Assembly: GCF_048569485.1 (NCBI RefSeq)
Contig: NC_134360.1
Location: 205,381,792 to 205,445,791 of the forward strand
Length of the DNA stretch: 64,000 nucleotides
Source: Anomaloglossus baeobatrachus
Taxonomy: Eukaryota; Chordata; Amphibia; Anura; Aromobatidae
Direction: 5' to 3'
Shown here: piece by piece, positions 31,479 through 43,400 of the stretch
Numbering within the stretch: the stretch's first letter is position 1
How the letters are laid out: every line of letters begins with the position of its first letter
Notes under the pieces: generated by a model
The model's input: the letters and a program-made list of their open reading frames with translations, nothing else
What the model was told of the DNA's origin: nothing
Database searches by the model: none
Position numbers and translations under genes: made by a program

Positions 31479-34400
31479 CTGAGAAGACAAAAAAAAAATT
31501 ACACAATTCCATTACTAAATCAGAAGAAGACGTCTCTGCAGTAATGTCTGTGCTCAGACAAGGCCCCGATTCATCAAGACTGGCACCTGTACTGAAGAAC
31601 AGTGCAGCGTCATTAATTTGACTGATCTTCTAATGGTCATGGGTTGCTGCAAGGAATGTACTTTAGTTTTTGGATTATAAGACGCACTATTCCTCCCACA
31701 AATTTGGGAGGAAAGTGAGGGGCATGTCTTATAATCCGAATATAGCTGACCTGGGGGTGGTGGAGAGGGCTAGCAGGAAGCAGGGGCAGTACCACAGTGG
31801 CTGTGCAAGGTCTGCAGGCGGTGAGGGCTTCAAATAATGGCACCCGGAGTTGGCACGTGTATAGATTGAGTTCTGGGCTCAAGATCTCATCTGCGCATGC
31901 ACCGCCTCCGACCCATTGATCTCCCAGCAGCGGCCTTAAGGAAAATATCGCCCGGAAATGGTGCGTGAGCAGGTGAGATCTCTGCTTGTCATTGACCCGA
32001 GAGCTCAATCTGCATATGCACCAACTCCGGGCGCCATTATTTCAAGCCCCCAGCACAGCCACCACTGCCAACAGTTTCTCGGACACACACTGCACCGCCC
32101 GCAGCATCACCCTCCTACACCACCGCCCCTGCCTCCTGTGACCCCGCTCCACCACCACCCTCCAGTGAGACACCACGGGATTATAAGACGGACCCCCTTT
32201 TTTTTCCCTCTAAATTTGGGGTGCGTCTTATAAACCAAAAAATACGGTACTTTAGTTTGGCGCAGGAATACGTCTTATAAATTTAACATGGCTTTTGTGG
32301 TGACTGAGCTCTGTGAGTTTTATTAATTCTGCCAACTTTTAGAAAAGACTTTTTTTTTTCTTTTTGCATTTTTTCTTCTCAAACAGTTTTGCCACATTTC
32401 AAGTAGTTTTACACTAGAAAAACTGGTTTTAAATATATATTATATAATAAAAAATAAATATGTATCAATATATAGAAAAGGCAGCACTCCAAAAATTGAA
32501 GAAAAAAAGACAAAGGTTCCCTGGAACCAAAATGTTTATGAAACTCTTGATAAAGGTTCACTGGAACTGAAACCTTGCCATGCCGCATAGGCTAATGTGA
32601 CTTTTTTCGTTCAATTTTTGGAGTGCTACCTTACCTATATATTTACAAATAAGATCTTTGCATGGTAAGCTGTAAACCCACCATATAGGCAACAGTGCTG
32701 CTCTATTGTTGCAGTAGAGGGAATCTGTCACCCTTTTGCATTTTTTTAGTTATTAATATGGGCATACAGGTGGTATAGAGGCAAAACTTGCTATTCCAGT
32801 GTGCCTCCTGAATGAGGGGTTGTTATGGAAAAATCTTCATATCTTCTGTCTTACAGACTATGGGGCGTGTGCTGCCCGGATGTTAAGCCTGCCCCTGGTC
32901 TTTATTACACAGGATTCCCCTTCTCTTTGGAGACCCTGTGATGTCAGGTGTGCAACTGGAAATCCCGCGCCTGCGCATTCTGCCTGCTGTCTCTCCCCTG
33001 CACTGTAAAACAGCAGTGACTCCCCGACACCTGCACACAGCAAAATGGAAACCTGTGCCCTTAGAAGGCTGGAACAGTGCAGAGGAGAGACGGCAGGTAT
33101 AATGCGCAGGCGCGGGATTTCTGGCCACGCACCTGACATCACTGGGACACCAGGGAAGAGAAGGGCTGGAAAAATCCTGAATAATAAAGAACGGTGGCAG
33201 ACTTATCTTCCGGGCAGCACACACCCCATAACCTGGAAGACAGAAGATATAAAAGAGGACTTTTGCCAAACGACCTATCATCCAGGAGGCATACAGGTAT
33301 GGATAATTTCACCTCTATGCCACCTGTATGCCCATATTAATAACTGAAAAAGTCAAAAGGGTGACAGATTCCCTTTGAAAAATTTACATATATAAAATAG
33401 GAAGAGGGGAAAAAAAAAAAAAAAGACCCCACTTAAAAGAGCCTGAAGCCCCCCTTATTTCCTGCTCCCTACTGATCACACATGAGCCCTCAGCTGTACC
33501 GATGACAGATCAGCAATGATTGAAGATCTGACAACAGCACTTTGTAGTTTGGACACATAGTGCAATAAATGTGTTGTTTCTTATCCCAATAATGATATTA
33601 ATTACCTTCCTTGTAACTGGATCCATCACCAGCCATTTCTCGGTCACCGTCTGAAGGTCTTGTCCATTGAGGGGTTCTCGGAGCCTAATTTTAACTTCCA
33701 GTTTCCCCCCTGTTGCTTTTCTACCATCAAATACCTGAATGAGAGGATTATTGTTATCAGAACAGTCATTGCTGACTGGAAAAATCTCCTCTACGTCACT
33801 GGAAAGAACAAATCGCTCACAGAGTAGATTGTAGCATATGACACAAAGTTATTTTACTGCTTCCTACAGATAGGATTGGCAAAAAAATGACACTGTACTA
33901 TAGACTACATAAGAAGAAACAGCAGGTATTTTGTCCACACCCCTTTAAAATGGATCAAACTGATCTGCAATACCAGACACTGCCTATAGATGGCACTTTG
34001 CTCTACAGAAAATCTTGCTGATCATTTTTCTAATTATTATTACTTACTATTATAATGCCATTTATTCCATGCAACTTTACATGTGAAAAGGGGCATACAT
34101 AGACAAGTACAATACAAGGCACAGACAGGTACAGGAGGACTCTTATACAATCCCTTTATCATAGCAATGGGAGATCGACTGTTATTAAAAAATACCCAGA
34201 TATGAATTTTCAATTCTGGGTTTCATTATTGCAGAAAGATTCCCTGTGAATAATATAATATTATACAAGTAAGAGTTGACATTTACCTCCACAATCTCCC
34301 GGACCTCACACTGCGTCTCCAGTTTGTCCAGTTTCACACTCGCTGTCCCAATCTGTTTATCACTCCTTAGCAAAAACACTCTGTAATAGATAAGAGTAAG

Positions 34401-37400
34401 GAATAAAGAGAATTTTGTTTACTTACCGTAAATTCTTTTTCTTATAGTTCCGTATTGGGAGACCCAGACCATGGGGTGTATAGCTTCTGCCTCCGGAGGA
34501 CACACAAAGTACTACACTCAAAAGTGTAGCTCCTCCCTCTGAGCTTATACACCCCCTGGAGAACCAGATCTAGCCAGTTTAGTGCAAAAGCTGAAGGAGA
34601 ATAGCCACCCACAAGTAAAAACAGAGCAAGAACCGGAACAACCGGAGACTCTGTCCACGACAACAGCCGGTGAAAACATGCGGAACAAGAAACTGCCAAC
34701 AGGCAACAGGGAGGGTGCTGGGTCTCCCAATACGGAACTATAAGAAAAAGAATTTACAGTAAGTAAACAAAATTCTTTTTGTTTATCGTTCCTATGGGAG
34801 ACCCAGACATTGGGACGTCTCAAAGCAGTCCATGGATGGGAATAAACAGAAAAACTAAGAAGTAGGCGGAGCCTAACTTCACAAATGGGCGACAGCCGCC
34901 TGAAGGATGCGTCTGCCCAAGCTCGCATCTGCCGAAGCATGAGCATGCACTTGGTAGTGCTTTGAAAAGGTATGCAGGCTAGTCCAAGTGGCAGCCTGAC
35001 AGACTTGCTGAGCCGTAGCCTAGTGCCTGAAAGCCCAAGAGGCACCGACAGCTCTGGTCGAGTGTGCCTTGATCCCCGGCGGGGGAGGCACCTGAGAAAA
35101 CACTGGTAGGCATCCGAAATGGTCGACCTAATCCAACGGGCTAAGGTCGGCTTAGAAGCAGAGAGGCCTTTACGCCGACCTGTGGTTAGCACAAAAAGAG
35201 AGGTGCACCGCCTAAGAGCAGCGGTGCGAGACACATAGATCCGGAGAGCACGCACCAGATCCAGAGTATGCAACGCTTTTTCAAAGCGATGAACAGGAGC
35301 CGGACAAAAGGAAGGTAGGGTAATGTCCTGGTTAAGGTGGAAAGGAGAAACCACCTTAGGGAGAAAGTCCGGAGTCGGACGGAGAACCACCTTGCCTTGA
35401 TGAAAAAACAAAAAAGGTAACTCCGAAGAGAGCGCAGCCAAATCAGAGACTCTCCTGAGGGAAGTTATGGCCACTAGAAAGACCACTTTCTGTGAAAGAC
35501 GAAACAAAGAAACCTCCCTAAGAGGCTCAAAGGGGGGTTTCTGCAAAACCGTGAGAACCAAATTGAGGTCCCAGGGATCCAAGGGCCGCCGGTAAGGCGG
35601 AATGATGTGAGAAGCACCTTGCATGAAGGTGCGGACCTGAGCCAGCCGAGCGATACGCCGCTGGAACAGCACTGACAGAGCCGAGACTTGTCCCTTGAGA
35701 GAGTTGAGGGACAGTCCCAGCTGCAGACCGGACTGTAGAAAACACAGAAGGGTCGGCAAGGAAAAAGGCCAAGGAGGATGGCCGGAAGAGCGACACCAGG
35801 ACAGGAAAATTTTCCAAGTCCTGTGATAGATCTTGGCAGAGGAAGACTTACGGGCCCGAGTCATAGTGGAGATGACTTCAGGGGGGATACCAGAAGCCGT
35901 CAAGATCCAGGACTCAAGAGCCACGCCGTCAATCTGAGAGCCGCAGAGTTCTGGCGGAAAAACGGACCTTGTGAGAGAAGGTCTGGACGGTCTGGAAGAT
36001 GCCACGGCACCTCTACGGACAGATGGAACAGGTCTGGGTACCAAGCTCTCCTGGGCCAGTCCGGAGCAATGAGGATGACTCGACGGCCCTCCATTCTGAT
36101 CTTGCGCAGAACTCTGGGCAAGAGAGCTAGAGGGGGAAACACGTAGGACAGACGAAACTGGGACCAGTCTTGAACCAGAGCGTCCGCGGCGAATGCCTGA
36201 GGATCGTGGGAGCGAGCCACGTAAACCGGAACCTTGTTGTTGTGACGGGATGCCATTAGGTCCACTTCCGGAGAGCCCCGCAGATTGACTGAAACACTGC
36301 CGGATGCAGGGCCCACTCGCCGCTGTCCACGGGTTGACGGCTGAGATAATCTGCCTCCCAGTTTTCTACGCCTGGGATGTGGACTGCGGATATGGTGGAC
36401 TTGGAGTCCTCCGTCCATTGAAGGATGCGTTGTACCTCCAACATTGCCAGGCGGCTGCGTGTCCCGCCTTGGTGATTGATGTAGGCAACCGCTGTCACGT
36501 TGTCTGACTGGACTCGGATGTGCTTGGCCGCCAATAGGTGGTGAAAAGCTAGGAGAGCTAGAAGCACAGCTCTGGTTTCCAGCACATTGATCGAGAGGGC
36601 TGACTCGGACGGAGTCCAAGTGCCCTGCGCTCGGTGGTGGAGACATACCGCTCCCCAGCCGGATAGACTGGCATCCGTGGTGAGGATCACCCAGGACGGG
36701 GCCAGGAAGGAGCGCCCCTGGGACAGAGAGAGGGGCCGAAGCCACCACTGAAGAGAGCTCCTGGTCTGTGGCGACAGAGCCACTAACCTATGCAAGGAGG
36801 AAGGCCGCTTGTCCCAACAGCGGAGAATGTCCAGCTGCAGTGGACGCAGATGGAACTAGGCAAAGGGAACAGCCTCCATTGACGCCACCATCTGACCCAG
36901 CACCTGCATCAGGTGCCTGATGGAATAACGGCGGGGCCTCAGCAGAGAGCGCACCGCCAGTTGGAGGGACTGCTGTTTGATTAAGGGCAGCTTCACAAGT
37001 GCCGGCAGAGTCTCGAACTGCATCCCTAGGTACGTGAGCCTCTGGGTCGGAGTCAGAGTGGATTTGGGCAGATTGACAAGCCACCCGAACTGGGCTAGAG
37101 TGGCGAGAGTGAGCGAGACACTCCGCTGACAGTCTGCGCTGGATGAAGCCTTGACTAGAAGGTCGTCCAGGTAAGGAATCACTGCCAACCCCTGGAGGTG
37201 CAGAACCGAAGCCACTGCTGCCATGACCTTGGTGAATACCCGAGGGGCCGTGGCTAACCCGAAGGGGAGAGCCACGAATTGGAAATGTTCCTCTCCGATT
37301 GCAAAACGTAGCCAACGCTGTGTGAAACTGCAATTGGCACATGCAGATAGGCATCTCTGATGTCGATGGATGCCAGGAAATCCCCTTGGGTCATTGAGGC

Positions 37401-40400
37401 AATGACTGACCGCAGAGACTCCATGCGAAAATGCCGCACCTGAACATGCTTGTTGAGAAGCTTGAGATCCAGGATGGGCCGGAAATAACCGTCCTTTTTG
37501 GGGACTAGGAAGAGATTTGAGTAGAAACCTCTGAACCGTTCCCGGGCGGGAACCGGTACAATTACTCCGTTGGCCTGCAGGGATGCCACGGCCTGAGAGA
37601 AAGCGGCGGCCTTGGAGCAGGGGGGAGTTGACAGAAAAAAGAGAATTTTGTTTAGTTACGGTAAATTCTTTTTCTTATAGTTCCGTAATGGGAGACCCAG
37701 ACCATGGGTGTATAGCTTCTGCCTCCGGAGGACACACAAAGTACTACACTAAAAAGTGTAGCCCCTCCCTCTGAGCATATACACCCCCTGGATAACCAAA
37801 TATAGCCAGTTTAGTGCAAAAGCTGAAGGAGAGTAGCCACCCACAAGTAGAGATAGAGCAAGAACCGGAACAACCGGAGCCTCTGTCCACGACAACAGCC
37901 GGTGAGAACACGCGGAGCAAGAAACTGCCAAAAGGCAACAGGGAGGGTGCTGGGTCTCCCATTACGGAACTATAAGAAAAAGAATTTACGGTAAGTAAAC
38001 AAAGAAGGGAATTTTGTTTACTTACCGTAAATTCCTTTTCTTCTAGCTCCAATTGGGAGACCCAGACAATTGGGTGTATAGCTTCTGCCTCCGGAGGCCA
38101 CACAAAGTATTACACTTAAAAGTGTAAAGCCCCTCCCCTTCTGCCTATACACCCCCCGTGCCTCACGGGCTCCTCAGTTTTCATGCTTTGTGCGAAGGAG
38201 GCTGACATCCACGCATAGCTCCACATCTTGGTCAGCAGCAGCTGCTGACTAGGTCGGATGGAAGAAAAGAGGGCCCATAACAGGGCCCCCAGCATGCTCC
38301 CTTCTCACCCCACGGGGCTTTACACTTTTAAGTGTAATACTTTGTGTGGCCTCCGGAGGCAGAAGCTATACACCCAATTGTCTGGGTCTCCCAATGGAGC
38401 GACAAAGAAATTCTCTTTTTCTTCATCGTTCCTATGGTAGACCCAGACCATGGGACGTCTCAAAGCAGTCCATGGGTGGGAAATAAACAGAAAAACTGAG
38501 AAGTAGGCGAAACCTAACTTCACCAATGGGCGACAGCCGCCTGAAGGATGCGTCTGCCCAAGCTCGCATCTGCCGAAGCATGAGCATGCACTTGGTAGTG
38601 CTTCGAAAAGGTATGCAGACTAGCCCAAGTGGCAGCCTGACCGACCTGCTGAGCCGTGGCCTGGTGCCTGAGAAACCAAGAGGCACCGACAGCTCTGGTC
38701 GAATGTGCCTTGATCCCCGGCGGGGGAGGCACTTGAGTACACTGGTAGGCATCGGAAATGGCCGACCTAATCCAACGAGCTAGGGTCGGCTTAGAAACCA
38801 AGAGGCCCTCACGCCGACCTGTGGTCAGCACAAAAAGAGGTGCGCCGCCTAACAACAGCGGTGCGAAACACATAGATCCGGAGCGCCCGCACCAGATCCA
38901 GAGTATGCAACGCTTTTTCAAAGCAATGAACAAAAGCCGGACAAAAGGAAGGCAGGGAAATGTCCTGGTTAAGGTGGAAAGGAGAAACCACCTTAGGGAG
39001 AAAGTCCGGAGTCGGACGGAGAACCACCTTGTCTTGATGAAAAACCAAAAAAGGTGACTCCGAAGAGAGCGCAGTCAAATCAGAGACTCTCCTGAGGGAA
39101 GTTATGGCCACTAGAAAGACCACTTTCTGTGAAAGACGAGACAAAGAAACCTCCCTAAGAGGCTCAAAGGGGGGTTTCTGGAAAGCCGTGAGGACCAGAT
39201 TAAGGTCCCAGGGATCCAAGGGCCGCCGGTAAGGCGGAATGCTGTGAGATGCGCCCTGCATGAAGGAGCGCACCTGAGCCAGCCGAGCGATACGCCGCTG
39301 GCACAACACTGACAGAGCCGAGACCTGTCCCTTGAGGGAATTGAGGGATAGTCCTAGCTGCAGACGGACTGCAGAAAGGACAGAAGGGTCGGCAAGGAAA
39401 AAGGCCAAGAAGCATGGCCGGAAGAGCGACACCAGGACAGGAAAATTCTCCAGGTCCTGTGATAGATTTTGGCCAAGGAATACTTCCGAGCCCGAGTCAT
39501 AGTGGAGATGACTTCAGGAGAGATACCAGAAGTCGTCAAGATCCAGGACTCAAGAGCCATGCCGTCAATCTGAGAGCCGCAGAATTCAGGCGGAAAAACG
39601 GACCTTGTGAGAGAAGGTCTGAACGGTCCGGGAGATGCCACGGCACCTCTACGGACAGATGGAGCAGGTCTGGGTACCAAGCTCGCCTGGGCCAGTCTGG
39701 AGAATGACCCGACGCCCTCCATTCTGAGCTTGCGCAGGACTCTGAGTAAGAGCTAGAGAGGGAAACACGTAAGACAGACGAAACTGGGACAAATCTTGAA
39801 CCAGCGCGTCCGCTGCAAAGGTCTGAGGATCGTGGGAGCGAAGATCCACTTCCGGAGTGCCCCCCTTGCGGCAGAGTGACCGAAACACTGCCGAATGCAG
39901 AGCCCACTCGCCGCTGTCCACGGTTTGACGGCTGAGATAATCTGCCTCCCAGTTTTCCAAGCCTGGGATGTGGACTGCGGATATGGTGGACTTGGAGTCT
40001 CCGTCCACTGAAGGATGCGTTTAACCTCCAACATTTTCAGGCGGCCGAGTGTCCCGCCCTGGCAGTTGATGTAGGCAACCGCTGTCGCGTTGTCTGACCG
40101 GACTCGAATGTGCTTGCCCGCCAAAAGGTGGTGAAAGGCTAAGAGAGCTAGAAGCACAGCTCTGATTTCCAGCACATTGATCGAGAGGGCTGATTCGGAC
40201 GGGGTCCAAGTGCCCTGCGCTCTGTGGTGGAGATATACTGCTCCCCAGCCGGATAGACTGGCATCTGTGGTGAGGATCACCCGGGACGGGGCCAGGAAGG
40301 AGCGTCCCTGAAGAGAGAAGGGCCGAAGCCACCACTGAAGGGAGCCCCTGGTCTGTGGCCACAGAGCCACTAACCTGTGCAAGGAGCAAGGTCGCTTGTC

Positions 40401-43400
40401 CCAACAGCGGAGAATGTCCAGCTGCAGAGGACGCAGATGGAACTGGGCAAAGGAACCGCTTCCATTGACGCCACAATCTGACCCAGCACCTGCATTAGGT
40501 GCCTGATGGAATGACGGCGGGGCCTCAGCAAAGGGCGAACCGCCAGTGGAGGGACTGCTGTTTGACTAAGGGCAGGTTCACCAGTGCCGGCAGAGTCTCG
40601 AATTGCATCCCTAGGTACATGAGCTTCTGGGTCGGAGTCAGAGTGGACTTAGGAAAAGGACAAGCCACCAGAATTGGACTAGAGTGGCGAGAGTGAGCGA
40701 GGCACTCCGCTGACAGTCTGCACTGGATGAAGCCTTGACTAGAAGGCCGTCCAGGAAAAGGGATTACTGCCAACCCCCGGAGGTGCAGAACCGCAACCAC
40801 TGCTGCCATGACCCTGATGAATACTCAAGGGGCCGTGGCTAACCCGAAGGGAAGAGCCACGAATTGGAAATGTTCCTCTCCGATTGCAAAACGTAGCCAA
40901 CGCTGGTGTGAAACTGCAATTGGCACATGCAGGTAGGCATCTCTGATGTCGAGGATGCTAGGAAATCTCCTTGGGTCATTGAGGCAATGACTGATCGCAG
41001 AGACTCCATGCGAAAATGCCGCACCTGAACATGCTTTTTGAGAAGCTTGAGATCCAGGATGGGCCGGAAGGAACCGTCCCTTTCGGGGACTAGGAAGAGA
41101 TTTGAGAAGAAACCTCTGAATCGTTCAAAGGCGGGAACCGGTACAATTACTCCGTTGGCCTGCAAGGGTGCCACGGCCTGTGAGAAGGCGGCGGCCTTGG
41201 AGCAGGGGGGAGTTGACAGAAAAAATCTGTTTGGCGGGCTGGATAGAATTCTATCCTGTAGCCGTGGGAGATGATATCCCGCACCCACTGATCGGAGATG
41301 TGTTGAAACCACACGTCGCCAAAAGCGGGAGAGCCTGCCACCGACCAAGGACGTTGCTGGCGCGGCCAGATAGTCAAGAGGAGGCTGCCTTAGTGGCAGC
41401 AGCTCCTGCTCTGAGGACGCGGCTTCGTGCGTCAGATGGGTTTTTGGTCCTTGGCTGAGTTAGTGGACGAGGCCGAGGGCTTAGAGGACGACCAGTTGGA
41501 GGAACGAAAGGAACTAAACCTCGACTGGATTCTGCCCTGGACAGGTTTCCTGGTTTTGTTTGTGGCATGGAAGTACTCTTCCCGCCAGTAGCTTCCTGAA
41601 AAATTTCATCCAGTTGTTCACCGAACAGCCTGGGCCCAGCAAATGGGAGCCCAGCAAGGTACTTCATTGAAGAAGCGTCTGCCTTCCACTCTCGAAGCCA
41701 AAAGATCCTGCGCATAGCGAGAGAATTAGCCGAAGCCACCGCAGTGCGGTGAGAAGCCTCCAGCATGGCAGACATGGCATAGGATGAAAAGGCTGAAGCC
41801 TGGAAGTTAAGGCAACCATTTCGGGCATAGAGTCCCTGGTGAGGGAATGCATCTCCTCTAGAGAAGCAGAGATGGCTATGAGAGCCCACACTGCTGCAAA
41901 AGATGGGGAGAACGAGACCCCTGCCGCCTCAACATCAGAACCACGCTTTGGGCAGCGTCTGTCAGGACAGGCCCTAGGCTTGGTCACAGTGGCCTGAAAA
42001 CTGGAGTGGTTAAGGAACACACTCCTTGTTCTCTTGGGCAAGGTAAACTGGTGCTTTCTTGCCAGAGAGGGTTGCTCCTCTGATACAGGCGGATTGAGGT
42101 CCAGTACAAAATTAATGGACGCAATCAAATCACTAGCATCTGCGTCACTTTCGGGCAGATCAATGGGGTACATGGAGGTAGCGTCCGAGCCCCCAGTAAA
42201 GGCATCCTCCTCATCCTGCGAGTCAGCTCGTGAATCAGAGCCGCGGGACGAGGAAGGAGAGGGAGCCCTGCGTCTCCTTTTAGGAGGACGGGGTCTGAGA
42301 CCAGATGGAGAATCCTCTGTGAGCTTTGCTGAGCGAGCCGTAGCAGCAGTAGCGCCCTGAGAAGGGGGCTGATGCATGCTCAGCAGAGTCCGGGACAGAA
42401 GTCCCATGGAGTCGGCAAAAGACTGGGAGATAGACCTAGATAAAGATTCTACCCAAGCCGGGGGTTCAGCCACAGGAGCCGGAGCAGCCTGAGAGACCAC
42501 TGGGGGTGCGATTCCAGGCTGAGGCATCGTCAGGTTAGAGCAGGCATCACAATGTGGATAGGTGCTCGGTTCAGGCAGTAGGAGCTTACATGCAGTGCAT
42601 ACTGAATACAGCTTTGGAGCCTTGCTCCTCGTGTGAGACATGCTGCTGGAGTGGGGGCTCTGCCAGAATGACCCCCAGAGAGTATATACAGAAGGTCCAC
42701 AACCGGAGGTTGTGGCTTACCAGACCGCTGGAGCGGTTTGTGTGCCCTCCAGATCCCGAAGCCCGGACCCCCAAGCACCTCAGCAGGGATGCTGCAGACC
42801 AGTCGTGATCGCAGGGAAGAACGCTGAGAAAATGGCCGCCGGAGCGAAGAGAGGGGGCGGGACTCACTCTGAGAGCGGGATCTGGAGGGCTATAGAGACT
42901 TACAGGGGAGGAGACATGTACCCAGTGAGGAGTGTCTCTCCCCTTTGTAGAACGGCCGCTGGGCGGAGCCGCGCTGTCCCTCTGCATGAATGACATGCGA
43001 GGGCAGTGAAACCGAAAGTAGGCCTCCGGCGAAGCCGGGGCCTAAATTTGAGCGGTGCGGCCGGCGCGCAGGCACCATCGGCGCGGTTCTCAGGCGACAG
43101 CCAGAGAACCCGCCGGAAATGTCATAAAAATCACTCAGCACACTCTCCCACAACAATAAAGTACAAGGGACCCCCATATATAAACGTCTCAGGTACTTAG
43201 CTTGCTGAGACGCAGGGTTCCAAGTCCCTGGGGATGAGTGCTCCGGTCCGGCAGGATCCTGAAGGGCTGCGGATGGAGACCGGTCTCCTGCCAAGCATGG
43301 AGAACCGTGCTGGCTCCCACTTCAAGCCAGAGCCCCGAAGGGATGGTGAAGGAGCACGGCATGTAAGACTGCAGCCTTGGAATCAACCTTAACAGCACCG

